From Hungatella sp. (GTDB lineage Bacteria > Bacillota > Clostridia > Lachnospirales > Lachnospiraceae): DNA of 55,908 bases. The stretch is from positions 1 through 55,908 of the forward strand of contig JAAWBS010000066.1 in the NCBI GenBank assembly GCA_022792815.1. The letters run 5' to 3'. The translations under genes and the position numbers were made by a program. The number at the start of each line of letters is the position of its first letter. Position 1 is the first letter of the stretch. Of the stretch, positions 24,511 to 34,003 are shown piece by piece. Under the pieces are notes generated by a model, which saw only the letters and a list, made by a program, of their open reading frames with translations, was not told the origin of the DNA and did not search any database.

Positions 24511-25713
24511 CTATCTCTCCTCGCACACCTGAAAGATATAAAATTTCAGATAATAGGACGCATCCGCCGCCCACAGGATGGGATGGTCCGCCGCCTGGGT
24601 CCGATACTCCACCTGTCTCAGCCGCCTGTGAACCCCCGCGGCCGCCTCCCTGATGGTCTTGGCGAACAGCTCCGGGTCCATAAAGTGGGAACAGGAGCAG
24701 GTTGCCAGATAACCGCCGTCCTTCACCAGCTTCATCCCCCGCAGATTGATCTCCCGATATCCCTTCACCGCATTCTTGACGGAACTCCTGGATTTGGTAA
24801 ATGCCGGCGGATCCAAAATCACCACATCAAACTTCTCCCCTTCTGCCTCCAGCTTCGGCAGCAGCTCGAACACATCGGCGCAGACGAACCGCACCCGATC
24901 CTCCAGCCCGTTTAACCTGGCATTCTCCCTGGCCTGCTCCACTCCCAGCTCCGAGGAATCCACGCCCAGGACAGAGGAGGCCCCGTTTATCCCAGCATTT
25001 AAGGCGAAAGAGCCTGTGTGAGTAAAGCAGTCCAGGACCTTCTTTCCGCCGCACAGCCTTCCCACTGCCTGCCGGTTATACTTCTGGTCCAGGAAAAACC
25101 CGGTTTTCTGCCCATCCTGTACATCCACCCGGTAGCGGACATTGTTCTCTGTGATCTCCACCTTGGTGTCAAAGGGCTCCCCGATGAATCCCTTCACCCG
25201 CTCCATGCCCTCTGAAAGCCGGACTTTCGCGTCACTTCTCTCGTAGATGCCCCGGATCCGGATCCCGTCTTCCAGGAGGATATTCCTCAGTTTTTCCAGG
25301 ATCACCGGCTTGAGACGGTCGATGCCCAGAGCCAGAGACTCCACCACCAGCACGTCAGAAAATTTATCGATGACGATTCCCGGGAGGAAATCCGCCTCCC
25401 CGAAGATCACCCGGCAGCTGCCGGTATCCACCGTATCTTTCCGGTAATTCCAGGCATTGCGGACTCTCATCTCGATGAAGTCCTCGTCCACCGTCACATC
25501 TTTTTTCCGGGTCATCATGCGGACGGTAATCTTTGATTTTCGGTTGATAAATCCCTGCCCCATGGGATATCCGTCAAAATCCTCCACCCGTACCATATCA
25601 CCGTCCTCCAAGTCCCCCTGGATTCTTTCGATCTCATTGTCATAGATCCAGGCACCCCCTGCCTTCAGGCTGCGGCCCTGTCCTTTTTTCAATATCACTC
25701 TCGCCTGTTCCAT
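24511..25713 (-). CDS. 23S rRNA methyltransferase (RlmI-like)
   Basis: An S-adenosylmethionine-dependent RNA methyltransferase of about 400 aa. N-terminal PUA-like domain (LKKGQGRSLKAGGAWIYDNEIERI), EEHEE-like middle (FINRKSKITVRMMTRK) and a Rossmann methyltransferase (KKVLDCFTHTGSFALNAG; VVILDPPAFTKSRSSV; ATCSCSHFM). The nucleophilic Cys in the last motif suits cytosine-C5 methylation, as in RlmI at C1962. ATG 25713 follows AAAGGAGG. A promoter lies at 25851-25879. Confidence 0.9.
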   Translation of the reverse strand: MEQARVILKKGQGRSLKAGGAWIYDNEIERIQGDLEDGDMVRVEDFDGYPMGQGFINRKSKITVRMMTRKKDVTVDEDFIEMRVRNAWNYRKDTVDTGSCRVIFGEADFLPGIVIDKFSDVLVVESLALGIDRLKPVILEKLRNILLEDGIRIRGIYERSDAKVRLSEGMERVKGFIGEPFDTKVEITENNVRYRVDVQDGQKTGFFLDQKYNRQAVGRLCGGKKVLDCFTHTGSFALNAGINGASSVLGVDSSELGVEQARENARLNGLEDRVRFVCADVFELLPKLEAEGEKFDVVILDPPAFTKSRSSVKNAVKGYREINLRGMKLVKDGGYLATCSCSHFMDPELFAKTIREAAAGVHRRLRQVEYRTQAADHPILWAADASYYLKFYIFQVCEER

Positions 25714-25850
25714 CTCACTGCCTCCTTTGTTCCTGATCCCTAATCATAATATTTCTGCCCGGGCCCTCAGCCCCATGGCAGGGCAGATCGATCCCTCCAG
25801 CCGCCGGATTGCCGGAAAGCTTCCTCCTGCCGCCCGGTTCAATTTGACCT

Positions 25851-25879
25851 ATTATAATCCATTCTCACATATCTTGCAA
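25851..25879 (-). promoter_or_regulatory. Promoter of the rRNA methyltransferase gene
   Basis: Minus strand TTGCAA (25879-25874), 17-bp spacer, TATAAT (25856-25851). Confidence 0.65.
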
Positions 25880-25897
25880 TCATATACGGCAAAATAC

Positions 25898-25926
25898 TTT
25901 ATCAAAATCAGCGAATGAGGTATACT
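25898..25926 (+). promoter_or_regulatory. Promoter of the WYL regulator gene
   Basis: Plus strand TTTATC (25898-25903), 17-bp spacer, TATACT (25921-25926). It is divergent from, and just beside, the rRNA methyltransferase promoter. Confidence 0.55.
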
Positions 25927-25956
25927 GGAAGCACGATAAAAGGAAGAAGCAACGGG

Positions 25957-25982
25957 AATGTGAAAGGTCAATGTGAAAGGTC
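25957..25982 (+). repeat. Tandem 13-bp duplication at a ribosome-binding site
   Basis: AATGTGAAAGGTC occurs twice head to tail (25957-25969, 25970-25982). The second copy provides the AAAGG ribosome site of the WYL regulator; the first duplicates it. Confidence 0.8.
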
Positions 25983-25991
25983 ATCAATCTC

Positions 25992-26933
25992 ATGAAAAAC
26001 AGCCGCTTATTCGAAATACTATATCTTCTCATGGAACATCGGGAACTGACGGCCCGCTGGCTGGCCGAAAAATTAGAAGTGTCTCAGCGAACCATCTACC
26101 GGGATTTAGACGCCCTGTCCGCATCCGGGATCCCCGTATTCTGCCAGAAGGGGAAGGGCGGCGGCATCCGGCTTATGGAGCAGTTCCAGATGGACCGCTC
26201 TCTCATAGACGAGAAAGAACAAGAAGAGCTTCTTACCGCCCTCCAGAGCCTTCATACCATCAAGGCCATAGACACTTCCCCTCTCCTCTCCCGCCTGTCC
26301 GCCCTGTTTCAGAAGAAGCCCACAGACTGGCTGGAAGTGGATTTCGGTTCCTGGGAAAATCACTCCAAAGAACAGCTGTACTTTGATCTGTGCAAGAAAG
26401 CCATCCTCTCCTGCCGCACGATCCGTTTCACCTACTACAATTCTAACGGTCAGGAAAGCAGCCGGACCGTGGAGCCTCTATGCCTGTATTACAAAGGGGG
26501 CGGCTGGTATATCAAGGCATACTGTCTGCAGAAAGAGGATTACCGGATGTTCCGCTTAAACCGGATCACCAACCTTAAGGTCTTGGATGACCTAGTTTCC
26601 CCCCAAAGAGGCCCCTATCCGGCAGATTCTTCAAAAGAATCCCCGTCCTCCCGGACAGCTCCTATCTCCATCTCCTTTGTCCTTCTCTTCTCCCACACGG
26701 CTGCCTACCGGGTCATGGATGCCTTTCTCCCCGAGGAGATCGATCAAAGACAAGACGGATCCTTCCTGGTTCACACTGCCTACCCGCCGGGACAGTGGAT
26801 TCTCGGTTTTCTGCTGTCCTTTGGGAAAGATGTCCGGGTTCTGGAACCGGAGTGGATGAAAAAAGAACTGGAGAAGGAGGCCGCGGCTGTGGCCAGCCTG
26901 TATGCTCCGATCCCGGAGATTGGAGAACCGTAG
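25992..26933 (+). CDS. HTH-WYL domain transcriptional regulator
   Basis: A 313-aa regulator of the YafY type: an N-terminal winged helix (LFEILYLLMEHRELTARWLAEKLEVSQRTIYRDLDALSASGIPV shortened here to its key feature, the YRDLDAL recognition end), then a WYL domain (CRTIRFTYYNSNGQESSRTVEPLCLYYKGGGWYIKAYC; the family Trp-Tyr appears as GWYIKAYC) and a WYL C-terminal extension (VLEPEWMKKELEKEAAAV). WYL domains sense nucleic acid or small ligands. It may control the zinc-ribbon gene downstream; the ligand is unknown. Confidence 0.9.
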   Translation: MKNSRLFEILYLLMEHRELTARWLAEKLEVSQRTIYRDLDALSASGIPVFCQKGKGGGIRLMEQFQMDRSLIDEKEQEELLTALQSLHTIKAIDTSPLLSRLSALFQKKPTDWLEVDFGSWENHSKEQLYFDLCKKAILSCRTIRFTYYNSNGQESSRTVEPLCLYYKGGGWYIKAYCLQKEDYRMFRLNRITNLKVLDDLVSPQRGPYPADSSKESPSSRTAPISISFVLLFSHTAAYRVMDAFLPEEIDQRQDGSFLVHTAYPPGQWILGFLLSFGKDVRVLEPEWMKKELEKEAAAVASLYAPIPEIGEP

Positions 26934-27095
26934 TTCTCTGCCGCCTCATTGATAGATAAAATCCATTTATCTTCAGCTATTTTTATAACCTGACATACCC
27001 TGTCATATTCTGTGTGGTATAACAGGAATGTACTTACCTCAGCAGCCGCACAGCGGCCGCTGACCAGGATACCCATTCAAAAGGAGGATTTACCT

Positions 27096-27377
27096 ATGGA
27101 ACAGGAGATGTCAAAACGATTTTGCCAGAGCTGCGGCATGCCTATGGAGGCAGATGGGGACTTCGGAACCAATGAGGACGGGAGCAGAAATGAGGATTAC
27201 TGCTGTTACTGTCATCAAAACGGCGCCTTCACCAACCCAGACATGACCATGGAGGATATGATTGGTTTCAACCTGAAATTCAATGAAGAGAACGGGCATC
27301 CCATGGGAACCCAGGAGGAAGCCCAGGCCATGATGAAGCAGTGGTTTCCCACTTTGAAGAGATGGGCACATTCGTAG
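27096..27377 (+). CDS. Putative zinc-ribbon protein
   Basis: A 93-aa soluble protein starting MEQEMSKRFCQSCGMPM and matching the small putative zinc-ribbon family: FCQSCGMP and YCCYCHQNGAF provide the Cys ligands, followed by a helical region (TMEDMIGFNLKFNEENGHP; EEAQAMMKQWFPTLKRW). ATG 27096 is preferred because AAAAGGAGG lies ahead; the frame is open 28 codons further up without a ribosome site. It lies 162 bp after the WYL regulator, which often accompanies such genes. The function is unknown. Confidence 0.85.
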   Translation: MEQEMSKRFCQSCGMPMEADGDFGTNEDGSRNEDYCCYCHQNGAFTNPDMTMEDMIGFNLKFNEENGHPMGTQEEAQAMMKQWFPTLKRWAHS

Positions 27378-27412
27378 AATATCCCTTAAAAATCTAAACT
27401 TCAGGACTTTTA

Positions 27413-27450
27413 CAGTAGAGTGTGGCTGCATTTGCAGCCACACTCTACTG
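27413..27450. terminator. Perfect 18-bp hairpin between converging genes
   Basis: CAGTAGAGTGTGGCTGCA (27413-27430) is the exact reverse complement of 27433-27450, with a 2-base loop. There is no T run on either side. It lies at the convergence of the zinc-ribbon gene and the capsule operon and includes the TAG stop of the last capsule gene. It probably serves as a two-way transcript end or mRNA stabiliser, and marks the left edge of the AT-rich island. Confidence 0.7.
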
Positions 27451-29400
27451 CTGCAAGGTATGTACCATCCTGTGTTTAAGTATGTATTTTATTCGTTTTT
27501 CCATATCATATTTCTTATTCCATTTGTCTCCATCTTTTATTGTCACCAAATAGCCATGTTGCCATTTTATTTTTCTATAATTTTTCATCTCTCTGTAGGA
27601 AAGTTCTTCTTCAGGCTGAACATCAAATAATTTGTGTACTCCATCATAATCAGAGTCAACAATAGTTCCTATCAATAGGGCATCCTCTGCTTTGGGATAG
27701 AGCAAAAACTGTATATAGTGCTGTAGCCCGGCTGCATCATACAAATCCTTCACTGTGCCAGACTCCTTGATATCTCGAATAAACCTCAATGCATATTCCT
27801 GAATCGAACCAATCAACTTCTCGTTACTTTTCTCCGCCCCTACCAATTCACATTTTACCTCTACACATAAATCTGACTTATATAAGTAATCTGCCGTTCC
27901 ATTCATCTCGAACAGTAAATGCTCTAGGATGATAGAATACTGGGAAAAGATCCATTGCTCATATGAACTAATTTCCTCTCTGTCAAACCATACTTTTACA
28001 TACTCTCCCAATGAGTTCCTACACTTTTCTGATGCCATAAACTGGACTCCAATCAGATGTTTTTCCAGCCCGGCCCTTTCCAAAACCCCGTCTAAAATTT
28101 TCTGTGCACTGCCATTTATACTATTGTTCACAAGTAATGTTGTACCATCTAATAGTTTCATCTGCTGAAGATACACAATTAAAAGATCGAATTGTTCCCT
28201 CATTCGAGCAGCAGTATGTTCCATAATCTGTTGCCATACCGCTCCAAATTCAGAGGAATATAAATCTTCACGAAGTACAATCTTGTTGGAAAAACCTCCT
28301 CGAACCAGTATCTCTTCAACCAAACGTACATCTTCAGCAAACAATAGCGCCGCAATGTCTTTACCTGTATACTTCATCCTGTAAGGTATTGTACTTACAA
28401 ATTGTTTAACCGTTGGCTCCAAATGCAATGCCGGAAGCCGAATCATATTTTTGTTCAGCCGGATGTAGTCTGTCTTATCCCTGTCAGACGGATACATTTC
28501 ATCATACACGCGCTTTATAAAGTAACCTTCTCTGGCCACAAAGGCGATATGTTCTGCCTGTTCCCTCTCCGTCTCTTCATGAAGCCACTTGCAGAATGAA
28601 TATATCAATGGTCCCAACAGACTATATCCAATTCTCGCGACAGACTGCTCATCTTCAAGCATATCACTCACTGTAAGGTGATTTTCGACAAACGTATTAA
28701 GCAAATCTGAATGCAGCGCTTTTTTCTTAGCCGTATACAACTCGATACCACATGGTTCAACAATTCTTTCAAAAGCTGCTATTCCATATCTCTTTGGGGA
28801 CAGAAAATCGGTCTTGAAATTATCACCGATATGGCAAATATCATCCGCTGAAATCTGCAATCTCTCAAGGACAATCTCAAACAATTCTCCGGACAGTTTC
28901 GTTTGTTCTTCTTCACAAGAGATAAATAATACATCAAAATTAACGCCAATATTTTTCAGGATTCTTTCAATCGTATCACGGTCAAGATACATATCTGTGG
29001 TAATGATAATCGCCTGGCCACGCAGCCTGCAACGATCTAAGAAAGAAACCATACACCGATTCGGCATACAGGCAGCGGCTTCTATATCCTTTTCGATCTT
29101 TTCCAGTTTTTCTCCCATGTCCGGTGGCAATGAAAGTTCAGAATAAATCCGGTCTATGGTGATCTCTTTATGACGCGCCCGCTTCCTTGCTTTCTTCTCT
29201 GCATTCAGTCTCTTGTTTTTAAAGCCGACTACTTTCTTGGAATTACTTTCATTGTAAATCTGCTCCACCAGATCAAATATCAACTCTGGCTTTGAAACAA
29301 TACGGAACATAAGTGTATCAAACAGATCAAATGAAACATATTTGAATTTGTCTGTTTCCTGTAATAAATTTCTTACCATATTCTTTCCATCTTTTTTCAT
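27445..29400 (-). CDS. HAD-superfamily protein of polysaccharide clusters (COG5610-like)
   Basis: A 651-aa protein ending the capsule operon. The N-terminal third is a HAD hydrolase-like domain: SFDLFDTLMF carries the nucleophile Asp and DxD signature, IIITTDMYLD the second motif, and HIGDNFKTDFLSPKRYG the acidic third motif. The rest resembles the second half of tandem HAD-like proteins of polysaccharide loci (FVAREGYFIKRVYDEMYP; LLVNNSINGSAQKIL, where relatives have an Asp-containing motif). Its biochemical role is not established; modification of a sugar phosphate or glycan is possible. ATG 29400 follows GGAGG at long spacing; ATG 29379 is the alternative. Confidence 0.75.
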   Translation of the reverse strand: MKKDGKNMVRNLLQETDKFKYVSFDLFDTLMFRIVSKPELIFDLVEQIYNESNSKKVVGFKNKRLNAEKKARKRARHKEITIDRIYSELSLPPDMGEKLEKIEKDIEAAACMPNRCMVSFLDRCRLRGQAIIITTDMYLDRDTIERILKNIGVNFDVLFISCEEEQTKLSGELFEIVLERLQISADDICHIGDNFKTDFLSPKRYGIAAFERIVEPCGIELYTAKKKALHSDLLNTFVENHLTVSDMLEDEQSVARIGYSLLGPLIYSFCKWLHEETEREQAEHIAFVAREGYFIKRVYDEMYPSDRDKTDYIRLNKNMIRLPALHLEPTVKQFVSTIPYRMKYTGKDIAALLFAEDVRLVEEILVRGGFSNKIVLREDLYSSEFGAVWQQIMEHTAARMREQFDLLIVYLQQMKLLDGTTLLVNNSINGSAQKILDGVLERAGLEKHLIGVQFMASEKCRNSLGEYVKVWFDREEISSYEQWIFSQYSIILEHLLFEMNGTADYLYKSDLCVEVKCELVGAEKSNEKLIGSIQEYALRFIRDIKESGTVKDLYDAAGLQHYIQFLLYPKAEDALLIGTIVDSDYDGVHKLFDVQPEEELSYREMKNYRKIKWQHGYLVTIKDGDKWNKKYDMEKRIKYILKHRMVHTLQQ

Positions 29401-29509
29401 CCGAATTATGCCTCCAACGTCACCTGAGCATTAATAGAATCACAGCAATATTCCAAATAATCTTTAGAAATATAAACCGACACAATTACAGTTAACCACT
29501 TCATCTCAT

Positions 29510-30955
29510 CTATACTTTTTTGTTTTTAGTCATTCCGCGAATCAGCTCTATGACAATTTCATTTTTAAACACTATTTGAAGGATAAAATATACGACTGCA
29601 GACAAGCCCGTTTTAATCAATATTTTAACAATAATATTGGCCTTCATATTTTGAAGAAAAAATAACACTGCAATGATACCCAGACTCCCAACTACACACT
29701 GAACAAATGTTTTGATACCATTGATATGTGTATAGTATTTTTTCGTCACTTTATGATATATCAAAAATACAGTAATCTCAGCAATCAATGTTGTAAATGC
29801 TGCTCCGTTTTCTTTCCAGACAGGGATAAAGAAAAAATTTAAAATCAGATTCTCAATTGCCCCTATCATTGCCCCATTCAACGTGGTCTTTTCTCTCCTA
29901 TGGGGTATTAAAATACAACTGCTGTGCATCGTTGAGAACAGCGCGAAGAATAGAGAAACACTTAAGATAATCATTGATGTTCCCGCCTCTTCATATGCTT
30001 TTCCTGAAATAAACAGAATAATATCTTCATGCATAAATGCCATCCCAACCGTACAGGGAACAACAAATGTCATCATCATATTAAGACTTTTTGACAGAAA
30101 TAGATCGCTGCTTCTTCTATCTTCCTTTGCTGCCAGCAGGACAGCCCTCGTTTGAAGTACATTGCTTAATGCCAATAAACATGATTTCACAAGATTATAT
30201 ACCTTTGTGGAAACACTGTAAATTCCAACATGATAATCCGAAGCCATAATGCCTAACAATGCCGTATCGGTTCTATTGTAAATCATAACCGAGATATAGA
30301 CGGAAAACATCAACAGAACCGGTCCCATATGTTTTCTAAAGTCAAGGCAGCGAACTAATCGTATGCTGCAATATCTTCTTCCATATAAAAACTTAATCAT
30401 ATTTGAGCCACAGGAGGCAATTACTGTTATTAATGCATAGATATATATATCATTGGGATTTTTGACGAGAGCAAGCATCGCAATCACGGAAAGGAGATTA
30501 AAACCGATTCCAATCAGAGTCGAAAAATTATAATCTTCATATACAACAAAAAGCCAGCTCATTCCAATGGTTGTCATCGGAATCGTGATACTGAAAATTG
30601 CAATCAGCAACGCATAAGTTCTAAATGCAGCAACTAAAAATGTTGCTGCAAACAATGCAATCAATGTGATCAGATTGGCCAGCATACTGAGCGAAAACAG
30701 CTGACTCATCAGTTCATTAATCTTCTCTTTGTCATCCCTGACTTTGGCTCCTTCACGCTGTCCATAGGTTGGAATACCAAGTATTGCTATAACGGCGAAA
30801 ATCTCTACAAAATTTTTTGCATAATTGTATTTTCCAAGCTGCTCAACACCAAAGATCCGAGAAATATACGGGAATGTGATAAGAGGGAAAATAATTGCAC
30901 AGACAGATTGTATGAGACTGCATACAGCATTTATCTTTATTGACCTTTTTTCCAT
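29510..30955 (-). CDS. Wzx-type polysaccharide flippase
   Basis: A 481-aa MATE-like membrane protein with about 14 hydrophobic helices, of the PST family (INAVCSLIQSVCAIIFPLITFPYISRIFG is the typical opening; only its first part is diagnostic: FPYISRIFG, LGKYNYAKNFVEI). It should flip undecaprenyl-linked repeat units across the membrane. It is located next to the Wzy-like polymerase, as is usual in Wzx/Wzy-dependent clusters. Confidence 0.9.
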   Translation of the reverse strand: MEKRSIKINAVCSLIQSVCAIIFPLITFPYISRIFGVEQLGKYNYAKNFVEIFAVIAILGIPTYGQREGAKVRDDKEKINELMSQLFSLSMLANLITLIALFAATFLVAAFRTYALLIAIFSITIPMTTIGMSWLFVVYEDYNFSTLIGIGFNLLSVIAMLALVKNPNDIYIYALITVIASCGSNMIKFLYGRRYCSIRLVRCLDFRKHMGPVLLMFSVYISVMIYNRTDTALLGIMASDYHVGIYSVSTKVYNLVKSCLLALSNVLQTRAVLLAAKEDRRSSDLFLSKSLNMMMTFVVPCTVGMAFMHEDIILFISGKAYEEAGTSMIILSVSLFFALFSTMHSSCILIPHRREKTTLNGAMIGAIENLILNFFFIPVWKENGAAFTTLIAEITVFLIYHKVTKKYYTHINGIKTFVQCVVGSLGIIAVLFFLQNMKANIIVKILIKTGLSAVVYFILQIVFKNEIVIELIRGMTKNKKV

Positions 30956-30971
30956 GACTTTTTATCTCCTA

Positions 30972-32246
30972 TCACATCCGATTCTTTCGGCGAGATTCGT
31001 CATTCGCCCTAGAAAGAAATGCCATATAAATACCAAAAATATTCATGACAACAGGCCAGAAAAGTCCCTCGAAAAAGAACAGGTTAAAATATAGAGATAT
31101 GATACCACAACACGCCATACTCTCTAATCTTGACTGTCTTTTCCACATCATCAAAATCACTTTAATCAATATATTTAAAAAAAATAAGAAACCGATCAAT
31201 CCATAGTTCATCAATATAGAAATGTACATATTGTCAGTCGTTTCATTCCATGCAATCTTCTCTCCGGCAGCATTCCAATAGTATATCGGATACTCCATCA
31301 TGTATTGGGAGGCATATCCTGTTCCTCTCCCAAACAGGATCTCCAAAATAGACTTATCTCTGAGATCAGTAAAAAAACCAGCAATCACACCAAGTCTGAC
31401 TCCCTGTTCGCTTCTTGTAAAAATTTGACCGATACGATTTACTATGCTGTCTAAAAAGGCGTTCATTTGATCCTTAAACGTAATCATAATAAAAATTCCC
31501 ACGGTAAGCAGTATTGCGCTATAGATTATTACGTTCTTAGAGTAATGTATTTTCCCTCTTAATACATTCTTTAAATTTCTGTTTTTTAATTCATACAGCA
31601 CCAAAACAAGAAAGATAGAAAGCATTGCCATTCTCGTCTTTGTACAGAGCAGATTGACTAACAGGAGAAAAAGATACGTGATTTGTCTGTTTTTTGATTG
31701 ATACGGAAAATATAAGGCAAGCAAAAAACAGAATACCAGAAACATCGCATAGCCAATGGGATGGCTGAAAACAGATATGATTCTTCCGTCTTTCATCAAA
31801 TATTGACTTACATATTCCTGGTTTCTCATATAACTGCTCCAATTTACTTTTGTTACCTCTTCGACAACGCCTCCTATCAGCAGCAGCCAACTTGCGCCCT
31901 TCACCATTCTGATGATCTCTTCTATATTCGTATTTCCGGCAGCCAGATATGATGCGGTAAAGCCTAAAATTAAAAGCTCTAAAAGCTGAGTCTTTATATA
32001 TTCATTTCTTGCAAATCCCGAAACTATCACAGATATAAATGTGATTATGGTACAATAGGTCACAAATATAACATACCCCTTAACCAATTGGTTCCTTGGG
32101 AAACGCATTCCTTTCTTGTACTCCCAAAAAAACAGAATAATGATACTGGTCACAAGCCACATATAGGAACGGCCAATACTTCCGCCCATTAATATTGTAA
32201 GTATGCTGTATAACGCCCACACGAAACTCGTCACTTTAATCTGCAT
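30972..32246 (-). CDS. Wzy-like polysaccharide polymerase / O-antigen ligase family
   Basis: A 424-aa membrane protein with about 11-12 hydrophobic segments and a large extracytoplasmic loop (about 31200-31430) containing RSEQGVRLGVIAGFFTDL and the GRGTGYASQYM segment typical of Wzy/WaaL proteins. It probably joins repeat units into the polymer. The start is ATG 32246, with AAAGGA six bases ahead; the frame runs 18 codons further into the acetyltransferase gene, without a ribosome site. Confidence 0.85.
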   Translation of the reverse strand: MQIKVTSFVWALYSILTILMGGSIGRSYMWLVTSIIILFFWEYKKGMRFPRNQLVKGYVIFVTYCTIITFISVIVSGFARNEYIKTQLLELLILGFTASYLAAGNTNIEEIIRMVKGASWLLLIGGVVEEVTKVNWSSYMRNQEYVSQYLMKDGRIISVFSHPIGYAMFLVFCFLLALYFPYQSKNRQITYLFLLLVNLLCTKTRMAMLSIFLVLVLYELKNRNLKNVLRGKIHYSKNVIIYSAILLTVGIFIMITFKDQMNAFLDSIVNRIGQIFTRSEQGVRLGVIAGFFTDLRDKSILEILFGRGTGYASQYMMEYPIYYWNAAGEKIAWNETTDNMYISILMNYGLIGFLFFLNILIKVILMMWKRQSRLESMACCGIISLYFNLFFFEGLFWPVVMNIFGIYMAFLSRANDESRRKNRM

Positions 32247-32265
32247 TGTTTTTCCTTTTACTCTT

Positions 32266-32808
32266 TTACTGCATCCTTTGGAATTTAAACCCTCTGTCAT
32301 TTATTTTCTTTGCCGGCACTCCTCCCCATGAGGAATAAGGGATTACTATATCCTTTGTTACAACCGCGTTTGCACCAATAATCACATGATCCGCAATTTT
32401 CACATTTTCCAAAACTTTTGCTCCCGGGCCTAAATAGATCTCGTCTCCGCCCAAAACACCCCGCGATACATTCACCCCGCTTTGGATGACACAATAATCA
32501 CCGAATCTTGCTGTTTCATTCACAACAATAGAGCCATAATGAAATAAGCCGAGACCTTTGCCAAATGAATTTATCCCTATCTGAATTCCTGTTTTTACAC
32601 TTAATCTCTTGTATCTGATATACAGAACTTTTCTATACAGTTTAGACAGAACATCTGACTTGCAGTTGGTATAGTATTCTAATTTTCGAAGCAGATTCAG
32701 ATAATTATACGTATAATCACCGAACATATTTGCCTTCACACTCTTTTTATGGTTCGCACATCTGTCTGCTTCTCGATATTCCAGATAATCTGCTTTGTTG
32801 GCAATCAT
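32266..32808 (-). CDS. Hexapeptide-repeat acetyltransferase (CysE/serine acetyltransferase-like)
   Basis: A 180-aa left-handed beta-helix acyltransferase. An N-terminal helical part is followed by hexapeptide turns (GIQIGINSFGKGLGLFHYGSIVVN; GDEIYLGPGAKVLENVKIADHVIIGANAVVTKDI) and the C-terminal SSWGGVPAKKI. HYGS supplies the His expected for catalysis. In this setting it most likely O-acetylates a sugar of the repeat unit rather than serine. It lies 11 bp after the preceding glycosyltransferase. Confidence 0.88.
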   Translation of the reverse strand: MIANKADYLEYREADRCANHKKSVKANMFGDYTYNYLNLLRKLEYYTNCKSDVLSKLYRKVLYIRYKRLSVKTGIQIGINSFGKGLGLFHYGSIVVNETARFGDYCVIQSGVNVSRGVLGGDEIYLGPGAKVLENVKIADHVIIGANAVVTKDIVIPYSSWGGVPAKKINDRGFKFQRMQ

Positions 32809-32818
32809 TTTTTTCTCC

Positions 32819-33988
32819 TCAAGATCCTATCTTTTCCCTCAAAACCTGGTCTATAATTTTAGAAATGGTCTTCTCTGCATATTTGTCAGAAAATCCATCC
32901 TCATATAATTCTCTGATTTCCTTGTTAAAATGGAGCCTTTCTTCGGAAAACTCCAAAGCCCTTTTTACCTGCAGTGTAAACTCCTCAGCCGTGTTTGCCC
33001 GATAAAAGTATCTATCCCAATACTCTTGAGGAATTTTTTCCTGATATCCCTCAAAGCTTTCATCCGATCCCACTACCACCTTGCCAAAAGCCATGGCTTC
33101 AGCAACTTTTACCTTCATACCGCCTCCCTCAAAGATCGGACTGATGATTACATCAGCGTCCCGATATACGGATTCAAGTTCCTCGACAAACCCCTGAATC
33201 CTGACACCTGCCGGATAATTCTGACCCTCTAATTGATCCATTCCATACCCGGCGACAATCAACTCAGCCGTATCCGAAATCTCATGAAATACATTTTTAA
33301 TAAACCAGTGGATTCCATGTACATTAGGCAGATAGTATCCTCCGAAAAACAATAATCTTTTCTTATTCTTGATTGTTCTCCTGAAATAAGCGGGTGTTAA
33401 ATTTATATCCATGTAAACACTGAGGTGTGCCTCCGGATGTTTTCCATAGGCATCTATAAATAATTTTTCTTCCCGGTTTCCAAGAACTAAATTAGCATCC
33501 GCGTATTGTGCCGTAAGACGTTCATTTGATATCATGGCCTGCATCACTGGTTTTTTGTATATGGGAGCCGCCGCCCGCCAAGTCTTCGCAAGGCTCGCCT
33601 TTACATCATGATAGTATGCCACTACAGGAATTCGCGGGTTTTTCTTTTTCATCGTTTTTATCAATTTTCCAAATATGGAATTGTCAACAAACACAACGTC
33701 TGAACCGTTCTTTCCGGCTATTTCAGCTATCTGACGAATTCCCACCCTGTTTAGATATGTCGAATATCCACACAGACAATCACAAAATAAAACAATTTTA
33801 TTCTCGGTTCCCCTAATGACGGTATGTCCCTTTTCCACACACTTGGGCTTATTTCTTCCGACAAGTGCTATCACATCCACATGCTCTTTCCCATATAAGT
33901 TCTGCAGCGTCTTTAAATGAGCTCTTGCAGATGTTCTCGCTCCGCTGTTTACAGTATAATAAAAATCTGTGATATATAGGATTTTCAT
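32819..33988 (-). CDS. Glycosyltransferase, GT4-like
   Basis: A 389-aa GT-B-fold transferase. N-terminal ILYITDFYYTVNSGARTSARAHL and a C-terminal half with LLFFGGYYLPNVHGIHWFI, VAGYGMDQL, and the nucleotide-sugar site ISPIFEGGGMKVKVAEAMAFGKVVVGSDESFEGY (key residues: EGGG and the E of AEAMAFGK). It probably adds one sugar of the repeat unit on the cytosolic face. Donor and linkage are unknown. Confidence 0.88.
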   Translation of the reverse strand: MKILYITDFYYTVNSGARTSARAHLKTLQNLYGKEHVDVIALVGRNKPKCVEKGHTVIRGTENKIVLFCDCLCGYSTYLNRVGIRQIAEIAGKNGSDVVFVDNSIFGKLIKTMKKKNPRIPVVAYYHDVKASLAKTWRAAAPIYKKPVMQAMISNERLTAQYADANLVLGNREEKLFIDAYGKHPEAHLSVYMDINLTPAYFRRTIKNKKRLLFFGGYYLPNVHGIHWFIKNVFHEISDTAELIVAGYGMDQLEGQNYPAGVRIQGFVEELESVYRDADVIISPIFEGGGMKVKVAEAMAFGKVVVGSDESFEGYQEKIPQEYWDRYFYRANTAEEFTLQVKRALEFSEERLHFNKEIRELYEDGFSDKYAEKTISKIIDQVLREKIGS

Positions 33989-34003
33989 AGATCGGCACCT
34001 TCC

